A stretch of DNA of 5,148 nucleotides, taken from an uncultured Atopobiaceae bacterium. GTDB lineage: Bacteria > Actinomycetota > Coriobacteriia > Coriobacteriales > Atopobiaceae. The stretch spans positions 1-5,148 of the forward strand of contig CAAGLU010000192.1 of assembly GCA_900770865.1 (NCBI GenBank), given 5' to 3'. A program made the translations under genes and the position numbers. A model generated the notes under the pieces. It made no database searches and was not told the DNA's origin. It saw only the letters and a list, made by a program, of their open reading frames with translations. Within the stretch, counting starts at the first letter, position 1; each line of letters opens with the position of its first letter. Shown here piece after piece: positions 1-4,902 of the stretch.

Positions 1-118
1 ACCTGGAGAGGTTGCCTGCGGTGGGGAACATCGGGAGCGTCCTCGCGGCCTTCCTCGCGGAGAGCCCGCTGCGGTGGAACTCCCAGAGGATCCCCTCCTT
101 CTCCTCCCTGGTGTACAT
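1..118 (-). CDS. N-terminal fragment of a helix-turn-helix protein, probably a transposase subunit (cut by window edge)
   Basis: An ATG at 118-116, preceded at 6 bases by GGAG (128-125), opens 39 codons without a stop to the window edge. The product begins MYTREEKEGILWEF and continues with HRSGLSARKAAR, then FPTAGNLSR. The pattern of a charged first helix (about 4-17), a second helix starting SARKAAR (20-26) and a third around PTAGNLSR (32-39) is that of the N-terminal DNA-binding domain of insertion-sequence transposases, such as IS3-type OrfA. All but one codon (GCA) end in G or C, strong support for real coding. Four of five arginines use AGG, whereas the operon upstream mostly uses CGC, which fits a gene of foreign or mobile origin. 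IS family, terminal repeats and the rest of the gene are outside the window. It could instead be a host HTH regulator. Confidence 0.6.
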   Translation of the reverse strand, partial: MYTREEKEGILWEFHRSGLSARKAARTLPMFPTAGNLSR

Positions 119-133
119 CACGGGCTCCAATCC

Positions 134-149
134 CGGACCACGTGGTCCG
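134..149. promoter_or_regulatory. Perfect 16-bp palindrome upstream of the transposase-like gene
   Basis: CGGACCACGTGGTCCG is identical to its own reverse complement over all 16 bases, centred between 141 and 142. It ends 5 bases before the GGAG ribosome site (128-125) of the gene starting at 118. A palindrome this long without a loop is more like a binding site for a dimeric DNA-binding protein (repressor, or a transposase at its own leader) than an RNA hairpin. Function is inferred. Confidence 0.45.
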
Positions 150-228
150 ACCGTTCGTCCGGGGTCCCATTTGCAACAAACGGGGCCATCTGGCGACAAC
201 AAGGAGGAAGCATTTCCGCCCCACAGAT

Positions 229-262
229 TGTGCCCCCGACGTCGGCAGACGCCGAGGGCACA
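229..262 (-). terminator. Long hairpin after the operon, probable transcription end or 3' processing signal
   Basis: Beginning 22 bases after the second permease stop, bases 262-229 form a hairpin with a 4-base loop (247-244). Read as minus-strand RNA all 15 positions of the stem pair, two of them as G-U wobbles (255 with 236; 252 with 239). Read as plus-strand RNA the same two positions are C-A mismatches. That asymmetry points to function in the minus-strand transcript. The run after the stem (ATCTGTGGGG) is not T-rich, so it is not a textbook intrinsic terminator. It may work with Rho or mark an mRNA 3' end. Confidence 0.6.
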
Positions 263-284
263 GCTAGGACACATTGCGCCGTGG

Positions 285-1244
285 CTAGCGCTCTCCCGCG
301 TCGTACGGCACACCCGCGGCTTTGGGCGGGTGGTTCTTGCCGGAGAAGAACACCAGCAGGATCATCGTGAGCACGTACGGCAGCATGAGGAACAGGTCCG
401 TGTAATTGCTCGAGAGGCCCATGTTGAGGCACAGCTGGTAGCCACCGGAGCGAGCCAAGCCAAAGACCATGCACACCGCCGCCGTGGTGGGGATGTTCCA
501 GTTGCCAAAGATCATCGCGGCAATGGCCAGGTAGCCAAAGCCCATGTAGATACTGGGCGAGAAGTTCGCCGAGATGGAGTACGCGTAGCAGATGCCGCCA
601 ATGCCGCAGAGCGCGCCGGAGATCACCACGGAGATGAAGCGCGTTTTGTTAACGTCGCCGCCGGTGGCATCGACTGCCTGGGGGTTCTCGCCGCACGCGC
701 GCAGACGCATACCAAAGCTCGTCTTGTACATGAGGTACCAGGCCGCAACGGCAACTATCGCAATGAACCACTCGTACGGGTACATGTCGGTGAAGAACCA
801 GCCCAGCACGGGGATCTGGCTCAGCACGGGCACGGTGACCTGGTCAGAGACGCCCAGCACGAACTTGTTCGAGGCGGCACCGGTGAGCACCTGGTTGGCA
901 ACGCTCGTGAAGAACGTGGTGAGTGCCGCTGCCAGGATGTTCACCACCACGCCGCTAATTACCTGGTTGGCGCGGAACCTCACGCAGAGAAACGCATGTA
1001 GAAGCGAGTAGACAGCGCCGCCGATCATGGACGCCAGCATGGCAACGACAATGACCATCTGGTTATCGCTGCCCATTTGCGGCATGAGGATGACGGCAAC
1101 AAGCGAGCCGATGAAGGCGCCAAAGCCCTGGAAGCCCTCGACGGCGAGGTTGGTGACGCCACTCTTCTCGGAGTAGATGCCGCCAATGGCCATGATGAAG
1201 AGGGGCGCCGCAAAGGCAAGTCCATCGATGAAAACGGTATCCAT
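285..1244 (-). CDS. nupQ: ABC transporter permease, BMP nucleoside importer family, second subunit (NupQ/YufQ-like)
   Basis: A 319-residue integral membrane protein, the second half of the channel. It starts MDTVFIDGLAFAAPLF, entering a membrane segment at once, and has about eight hydrophobic stretches. Family hallmarks are GIYSEKSGVTNLAVEGFQGFG (22-42; the relatives' SERAGVVNIGLEG region), VRFRANQVISGVVVNILA (88-105) and the cytosolic ATPase-contact loop FGMRLRACGENPQAVDATGGDV (177-198). Length agrees with the short permease of the NupPQ pair (about 300-320). It follows the first permease by 1 base and ends with TAG at 287-285, after which a long hairpin follows. It is the last gene of the operon in this window. 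The family is sure; the symbol follows the Bacillus guanosine importer and specificity is inferred. Confidence 0.92.
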   Translation of the reverse strand: MDTVFIDGLAFAAPLFIMAIGGIYSEKSGVTNLAVEGFQGFGAFIGSLVAVILMPQMGSDNQMVIVVAMLASMIGGAVYSLLHAFLCVRFRANQVISGVVVNILAAALTTFFTSVANQVLTGAASNKFVLGVSDQVTVPVLSQIPVLGWFFTDMYPYEWFIAIVAVAAWYLMYKTSFGMRLRACGENPQAVDATGGDVNKTRFISVVISGALCGIGGICYAYSISANFSPSIYMGFGYLAIAAMIFGNWNIPTTAAVCMVFGLARSGGYQLCLNMGLSSNYTDLFLMLPYVLTMILLVFFSGKNHPPKAAGVPYDAGER

Positions 1245-1245
1245 G

Positions 1246-2442
1246 CTACTTCTCCCCCTCTTCCGTCGTGGCTTCGGCCGCAGCCGCAGTCTTGGCTCTG
1301 GCCTCGAGCTTAGCGTCCTCCTCGCGCTGCAGCTTGCGGTGGGCAAGGTACTTGAAGTACCCGCCACACGCGGAGAAGAGCAGCATGATGCCAACGATGA
1401 GCGACGCGATCTCCTTCTGGACGCCCAGGGTGGAGCTCATGAAGTTGCTGCCGTTCTGGAAGATGGAGACCAGGATGGAGGCAAAGATGCTGCCGATGGG
1501 GTTGCCGTTGCCAAGAAGCGCGACGGCGATGCAGTCGTAGCCCATCTGCGGGAGCGTCTTGGGAACGATCGTCGTGTAGTAGCCGCAGTAGTACGCCACG
1601 CCAGCGAGGCCCGCAAGCGCACCCGAAAGCGCCATGGCCTGGATGAGCCGCTTGCCCACGTTGATGCCGGCGTACTTGGCCGCCTTGGGGTTCTGGCCAA
1701 CGGCCTTGAGCTCAAAGCCCACCACGGTGCGCTTGAAGAGCCAGTCGAGGAAGAACGCCAGCGCCACCGCCAGGAAGATGCCCAGCGGAATGGTGCAGTT
1801 GATGCCACCTATCTGGACGTTGTAGATCATGAGCGCGGCGTCGGTCGAGCAGGGCAGCGACGAGCGCGTGAGGCCGTTCACGAAGTACATGTTGATGAAG
1901 AAGCCCACGATGTAGTTGAGGATGTAGTTGATCATGATCGTGGAGACGACCTCATGCACGTTGAAGCGGTACTTGAGGAAGCCCACAAAGGCGCCGAGAA
2001 GCGCGCCGACCACGGCGCCGATGATGATGACCAGCGGCTTGGAGAGAACGGCGGGCAGGTCGCTGTAGCCCACGAGCACCGTTGCCGTGAAGGCGGACGC
2101 CACCATCTGGCCGGAGATGCCAATGTTGAAGAGGCCCGCGCGGAAGCCCACCACAAAGCCCAGCGACGCAAGCAGCATGGGAGCAAGGTAGCCCAGGAAG
2201 GTGAAAAAGTCCGACTGTATTCCGGACCCTCCGCCATAGCTGCCCTTGGGCGCAAGACCCGAGCCCTGCAGGAAGCTGTAGAAGCCCACAAATGGGTCCT
2301 TGCCCAGTATCACGAGCAGAACGCCCGAGACGAGAAGAGACAGCAGCACGCAGAAGACGGGGACCGCAATGTGCGACCAGCGCCCGTCCAGCAACCGCTG
2401 GAACCAACCCGCCCCTCCCTTTTTCTTCTCGGCGTCAGTCAT
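1246..2442 (-). CDS. nupP: ABC transporter permease, BMP nucleoside importer family, first subunit (NupP/YufP-like)
   Basis: A 398-residue integral membrane protein forming half of the nucleoside channel. After a short charged N-terminus (EKKK) comes a strong first membrane segment (about 25-46), then a glycine-rich external loop (60-76, GSYGGGSG) and a series of hydrophobic segments to about residue 365. Family hallmarks of BPD_transp_2 permeases are FRAGLFNIGISGQM (100-113), NVHEVVSTIMINYI (161-174) and the cytosolic ATPase-contact loop with VGQNPKAAKYAGINV (248-262). The protein ends in a charged, alanine-rich tail (about 366-398, KLQREEDAK then AAAAEATTEEGEK) that is not part of the conserved fold. 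The ATG overlaps the ATPase stop by 8 bases; the TAG stop is 1 base from the next start. The larger size and long first loop fit the first of the two unequal permeases in such operons. Exact substrate is inferred from the family and from deoD next to it. Confidence 0.92.
   Translation of the reverse strand: MTDAEKKKGGAGWFQRLLDGRWSHIAVPVFCVLLSLLVSGVLLVILGKDPFVGFYSFLQGSGLAPKGSYGGGSGIQSDFFTFLGYLAPMLLASLGFVVGFRAGLFNIGISGQMVASAFTATVLVGYSDLPAVLSKPLVIIIGAVVGALLGAFVGFLKYRFNVHEVVSTIMINYILNYIVGFFINMYFVNGLTRSSLPCSTDAALMIYNVQIGGINCTIPLGIFLAVALAFFLDWLFKRTVVGFELKAVGQNPKAAKYAGINVGKRLIQAMALSGALAGLAGVAYYCGYYTTIVPKTLPQMGYDCIAVALLGNGNPIGSIFASILVSIFQNGSNFMSSTLGVQKEIASLIVGIMLLFSACGGYFKYLAHRKLQREEDAKLEARAKTAAAAEATTEEGEK
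1252..1260 (-). promoter_or_regulatory. Ribosome binding site that sets the second permease start
   Basis: GAGGGGGAG on the minus strand, 7 bases before the ATG at 1244-1242 and inside the end of the upstream permease gene. It supports the ATG at 1244. The open frame runs 50 codons further upstream, but that part codes for an arginine- and serine-rich stretch antagonistic to a permease N-terminus and overlaps the conserved end of the first permease gene. Confidence 0.7.
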
Positions 2443-3973
2443 TGTCCGCCACTCCCATCATGTACCTGCCCACTTCCTGCGAGGTCATGGTGCTCGCCGG
2501 GGCCGTCTTGAGAAGCTTGCCGTTATAGATAACGCCAATGGTGTCGGCCAGCTGCATGACCTCGTCGAGCTCGAGCGAGATGAGCAGCACGGCCGCCCCA
2601 CGGTCGCGCTCGGCAATGATCTGGTCGTGGATGTGCTCGATGGCGCCCATGTCCATGCCACGCGTTGGCTGCACAAAGATGAGGAGCCGCGCGTGCTGCT
2701 CGATCTCTCGGGCAACGATGGCCTTCTGCTGGTTGCCGCCGCTCATGGAACGCGTGATGGTGCGGCCGCCCTGGCCGGAGCGGATGTCATAGCGCTCAAT
2801 GAGGTTGTCCGCAAACTCGCGGATCTTTGCGTGGTCGAGCACGCCGCCCTTGGAGAAGGGCTCCTTGTAGTAGCGGCGCAGCGCGAGGTTCTCGTCAAGC
2901 GGCAGGTTCATGAAGACGCCCATGCCCTGACGGTCCTCGGGAATGTACGCCACGCCATCCTCGACGCGGTTGCGCACGGTCTCGCTGGTGATGTCCTTGC
3001 CATCCAGGGTGACCGTGCCCTTGTAGGCGTCCTGCATGCCCGCGATGGTATTGGCGAGCTCTCCCTGGCCGTTGCCGGCAACGCCTGCCACGGCAAAGAT
3101 CTCGCCCTCGTGGATGCTAAGCGAGACGTCCTGCACCACCTCGAACTTGTCGGCGTTCCTCACCGTGAGGTGGTCGACCTTCAGGACCTCCTTGCCAAAG
3201 TGCGGCTCGCCCTTGGTGGTCTCGAGCTTGACCTCGCGACCAACCATGAGGTTTGCCATGTGCTGCACCGACGTGCTGGCAACGTCCAGGACGTCAACGA
3301 GCTTGCCGCGGCAGAGGATGGCGCAGCGGTCTGCGACCTTCTTGATCTCCTCGATCTTGTGGGTGATGAGGATGATGGTCTTGCCCTGGTCGCGCAGACC
3401 GCGAATGATGTCGAGAAGGAACTCGATCTCCTTGGGCGTAAGGACGGCCGTAGGCTCGTCGAAGATCAAGATTTCTGCGTTGCGGTAGAGCATCTTGAGA
3501 ATTTCGACGCGCTGACGCTGCGATACGGCCAGGTCACCAACCATGTCCGTTGGGTTCACCGCAAGGCCATACTGCTCGGATATCTCCTTGACACGCCTGT
3601 TGGCCTCCTTGATGTCCACGCAGGGCAGGAAGCCGGCAAGGCGCTTCTTGGGCTCGACGCCCATCACGATGTTCTCGGCAACGGTGAAGTTGTCGACCAG
3701 CTTGAAGTGCTGGTGCACCATGCCGATGCCCGCCGCCACCGCGTCATCCGACGAGTCGAACTTCACCTCCTCGCCGCGCAGGTAGATCTTCCCGGCGTCG
3801 GGCTGGTACATGCCAAAGAGCACGCTCATGAGCGTGGACTTGCCGGCGCCGTTCTCGCCGAGAAGGGCAAAGACCTCGCCCTTCTTGACCTGCAGCGTGA
3901 CGTCGTCATTTGCCACGATGCCCGGGAAGCGCTTCGTGATGTGACGCATGTCAATGATGTAATCGTCTTGCAT
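2435..3973 (-). CDS. nupO: ABC transporter ATPase with two nucleotide-binding domains, BMP nucleoside importer family (NupO/YufO-like)
   Basis: A 512-residue cytosolic ATPase that powers the importer formed with the two permeases downstream; RbsA-type tandem layout. Domain 1 (about 1-245) has Walker A GENGAGKST (39-47), Q-loop Gln88 in MVHQHF, Walker B ILIFDE (168-173, catalytic Glu173) and His205 (ITHK), but a divergent signature loop, LAVSQRQR (148-155), in place of LSGGQ. Domain 2 (about 260-505) has a broken Walker A, GVAGNGQGE (297-305, no Lys-Ser/Thr), a good signature, MSGGNQQK (410-417), Gln435 where the catalytic Glu would sit (FVQPTRG) and Ser466 in place of the switch His. The PTRGMDMGAIEHIH stretch is typical of the BMP-linked subfamily. 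Its stop overlaps the first permease start by 8 bases, so translation is probably coupled. The family match is firm; the symbol follows the Bacillus nupNOPQ guanosine importer and the exact substrate is inferred. Confidence 0.92.
   Translation of the reverse strand: MQDDYIIDMRHITKRFPGIVANDDVTLQVKKGEVFALLGENGAGKSTLMSVLFGMYQPDAGKIYLRGEEVKFDSSDDAVAAGIGMVHQHFKLVDNFTVAENIVMGVEPKKRLAGFLPCVDIKEANRRVKEISEQYGLAVNPTDMVGDLAVSQRQRVEILKMLYRNAEILIFDEPTAVLTPKEIEFLLDIIRGLRDQGKTIILITHKIEEIKKVADRCAILCRGKLVDVLDVASTSVQHMANLMVGREVKLETTKGEPHFGKEVLKVDHLTVRNADKFEVVQDVSLSIHEGEIFAVAGVAGNGQGELANTIAGMQDAYKGTVTLDGKDITSETVRNRVEDGVAYIPEDRQGMGVFMNLPLDENLALRRYYKEPFSKGGVLDHAKIREFADNLIERYDIRSGQGGRTITRSMSGGNQQKAIVAREIEQHARLLIFVQPTRGMDMGAIEHIHDQIIAERDRGAAVLLISLELDEVMQLADTIGVIYNGKLLKTAPASTMTSQEVGRYMMGVADND
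2452..2456 (-). promoter_or_regulatory. Ribosome binding site of the first permease gene, inside the ATPase gene
   Basis: GGGAG on the minus strand, 9 bases before the ATG at 2442-2440 and within the last codons of the ATPase gene. With the ATGACTGA overlap (2442-2435) it suggests that ribosomes ending the ATPase restart on the permease. Confidence 0.55.
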
Positions 3974-3978
3974 GGCTT

Positions 3979-3984
3979 CCTCCC
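3979..3984 (-). promoter_or_regulatory. Ribosome binding site that sets the ATPase start
   Basis: GGGAGG on the minus strand (with AA following) lies 5 bases before the ATG at 3973-3971. The open frame extends a further 15 codons to a GTG at 4018, but that GTG lies just one base-step past the deoD stop and has no such site. Conserved family sequence begins only after the ATG (YIIDMRHITKRFPG). Confidence 0.7.
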
Positions 3985-4018
3985 GTGCCTCTCGCAGGGA
4001 CGCGCTTGCGAGCAGCAC

Positions 4019-4759
4019 CTACTCGCCCGCAACGGTCCAGGCGGTCTCCAGGCCAAGGCGCATCATGGTGTCGAAGGAGTTCTGGCGCTCCTCCGCCGTC
4101 ATGGCCTCGTGCGTGAGGAGGCTGTCGGACACCGTGAACATGGCAAGCGCCTTCTTGTGGCAGCCCTGGGCCGTCCAGTAGAGACCCGCAGACTCCATCT
4201 CCACCGCGAGCATGCCCAGGTCCGTGAGGCGCTGGGGCAGGTCGGCGTTTGCCTTGGGATAGTAGAACTGGTCGGACGAATAGACCTGGCCCACGTGGGG
4301 ATGCACATCGAGCTTCTCCGCAGCGTCCATGCAGGCCTTGAGCAGCTCGTAGCTGGCAACCGGAGCGAAGGTGCCGGGCAGGCCGTAGATGTCGCCGTAG
4401 GAGGAGTTCGAGGACGAGCCCATGGCCACCACCACGTCACCGAGTTTGACGTTGGGCTGCAGCGACCCCGTGGAGCCAATGCGGATGATCGCGTCGACGT
4501 CAAACTGCTCGTAGAGCTCGGTGGAGTAGATGCCAATCGAGGGGATGCCCATGCCGTGGCCCATCACCGAGACCTGGCGTCCGTTGTAGGTGCCCGTGTA
4601 GCCGAGCATGTTGCGCACGTTGTTGAAGCACACCGGGTTCTCGAGGTACTTCTCGGCGATGCGCTTTGCGCGGAGCGGATCGCCCGGCATGAGCACGACC
4701 TTGGCGATTGAGGTTCCCTCGTTGAGTGCGATGCTTGCGGAAATGGACTCCTTGCCCAT
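4019..4759 (-). CDS. deoD: Purine nucleoside phosphorylase, DeoD type
   Basis: A 246-residue cytosolic enzyme predicted to split purine (deoxy)nucleosides with phosphate into free base and (deoxy)ribose 1-phosphate; the family forms hexamers. Length and sequence match the E. coli-type DeoD family (about 235-240 residues). Visible landmarks are the phosphate loop MPGDPLRAK (Gly26, Arg30), NNVRNMLGYTGTY with Arg49 (reaches into the neighbour's site), VMGHGMGIPS, RIGSTGS (Arg93, Ser96), FYYP (Phe165), the ribose-binding VEMES (Glu187-Met188-Glu189), TVSD (Ser211, Asp212, the base-protonating Asp) and Arg225 in AEERQ. The Asp212 type normally also accepts adenosine. The N-terminal histidine that contacts ribose in E. 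coli DeoD is missing: the matching stretch reads SIALNEG. The start at 4759 is chosen for its ribosome site and fit to family length. The TAG stop lies 45 bases before the ATPase start. Being between the binding protein and the rest of the importer, it probably acts on the imported nucleosides. Confidence 0.95.
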   Translation of the reverse strand: MGKESISASIALNEGTSIAKVVLMPGDPLRAKRIAEKYLENPVCFNNVRNMLGYTGTYNGRQVSVMGHGMGIPSIGIYSTELYEQFDVDAIIRIGSTGSLQPNVKLGDVVVAMGSSSNSSYGDIYGLPGTFAPVASYELLKACMDAAEKLDVHPHVGQVYSSDQFYYPKANADLPQRLTDLGMLAVEMESAGLYWTAQGCHKKALAMFTVSDSLLTHEAMTAEERQNSFDTMMRLGLETAWTVAGE

Positions 4760-4768
4760 GATCACACA

Positions 4769-4777
4769 CCCTTCCTT
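4769..4777 (-). promoter_or_regulatory. Ribosome binding site of deoD
   Basis: AAGGAAGGG on the minus strand lies 9 bases before the ATG at 4759-4757. This supports that ATG over the upstream frame extension to 4876, which runs back through the hairpin spacer and codes for unrelated basic residues. An in-frame GTG two codons upstream (4765-4763) is too close to the site to be preferred. Confidence 0.7.
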
Positions 4778-4790
4778 GCGGCCTTGCCGC
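4778..4790 (-). repeat. Third small hairpin abutting the deoD ribosome binding site
   Basis: GCGGC and GCCGC form a perfect 5-bp stem with a 3-base AAG loop. Its 3' edge touches the deoD Shine-Dalgarno sequence (4777-4769). It could hold the ribosome site open, or compete for it if the fold shifts. It is short enough to arise by chance at this GC content. Confidence 0.35.
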
Positions 4791-4806
4791 CTCCCTGTAA
4801 TGTCTG

Positions 4807-4827
4807 GACGGAAGATGCTCTTCCGCC
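4807..4827 (-). repeat. Second hairpin in the spacer before deoD
   Basis: On the minus strand GGCGGAAGA (4827-4819) pairs with TCTTCCGTC-type bases (4815-4807) over a 3-base loop GCA. The stem has nine pairs, one of them G-U as RNA (4826 with 4808). It lies 9 bases after the terminator-like hairpin and has no T-run of its own (CAGACATTACAG follows). It could be an RNA-processing or stability element protecting the 5' end of the deoD message. Function is inferred only. Confidence 0.5.
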
Positions 4828-4828
4828 G

Positions 4829-4867
4829 AAACCAAAGGGGCCACGACACCTTGCGGTGCCGGGCCCC
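4829..4867 (-). terminator. Probable intrinsic terminator or attenuator between binding-protein gene and deoD
   Basis: On the minus strand, bases 4867-4837 fold into a long hairpin. Six pairs (GGGGCC with GGCCCC) form the base; two more pairs follow across one bulged A (4843); then comes one mismatch (4846 with 4859), then CACC with GGTG, closing on a 4-base loop (4851-4854). It is followed by TTTGGTTT (4836-4829), a broken T-run. Its place in the spacer after the binding-protein gene suits partial termination, which would make more binding protein than transporter. Because the T-run is interrupted, read-through seems likely and the downstream genes could still be co-transcribed. Confidence 0.6.
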
Positions 4868-4882
4868 ATGAAGCACGCGATT

Positions 4883-4900
4883 GGCGCGCCCCGACGCGCC
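4883..4900 (-). repeat. Small GC-rich hairpin directly after the binding-protein stop codon
   Basis: GGCGCG (4883-4888) and CGCGCC (4895-4900) form a perfect 6-bp stem around a 6-base loop, starting 2 bases past the TAA stop on the minus strand. No T-run follows, so it is a weak terminator candidate. It could protect the 3' end of the upstream message or slow ribosomes or polymerase there. It may also be a chance product of high GC content. Confidence 0.4.
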
Positions 4901-4902
4901 GC

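Larger units (their letters stand above)
119..284. other. Spacer between the nucleoside operon and the transposase-like gene
   Basis: This 166-base stretch holds the post-operon hairpin (262-229), a short inverted repeat TTTG/CAAA (170-180), the 16-bp palindrome (149-134) and the GGAG site for the downstream gene. I see no convincing -35/-10 pair on the minus strand and no clear insertion-sequence end, although the left end of an element would be expected here if the gene at 118 belongs to one. Confidence 0.5.

Noticed and set aside
170..180. Short inverted repeat TTTG/CAAA as an insertion-sequence end
   Set aside because: Only 4 bp arms around 3 bases; no second copy or target duplication is visible in the window to support an element boundary.
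201..215. AAGGAGG on the plus strand, a good ribosome site by sequence
   Set aside because: No ATG, GTG or TTG follows at a suitable distance in a frame that yields a plausible protein; the frame behind it is the antisense of the permease.
118..474. Minus-strand 118-codon frame spanning the end of the second permease gene
   Set aside because: It overlaps the conserved permease end in another frame, has no family features, and its TGA simply overlaps the ATG of the transposase-like gene.
12..1001. Plus-strand open frame of 329 codons
   Set aside because: Antisense to the second permease and to the transposase-like fragment, with the same shadow-type composition and no ribosome site that stands out.
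1177..2511. Plus-strand open frame of 444 codons
   Set aside because: Antisense shadow of the first permease gene. The product is hydrophilic, repetitive in Arg, Glu, His and Asp, without domains, and the minus-strand frame is clearly a permease.
2300..4711. Plus-strand open frame of 803 codons
   Set aside because: It lies antisense to the conserved ATPase and deoD genes. In high-GC DNA with G/C-ending codons the opposite strand is poor in stops, and the product is a low-information mix rich in His, Asp, Val, Ala and Glu with no recognisable domain.
4797..4835. Possible promoter for deoD in the spacer (TTGGTT and CATTAC)
   Set aside because: The two hexamer-like runs are about 27 bases apart and match consensus poorly, so I do not claim a promoter.
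4760..4876. 39-codon upstream extension of deoD
   Set aside because: It runs through the hairpins of the spacer, codes for a basic non-conserved stretch, and the family-length protein starts at the ATG with its own ribosome site.
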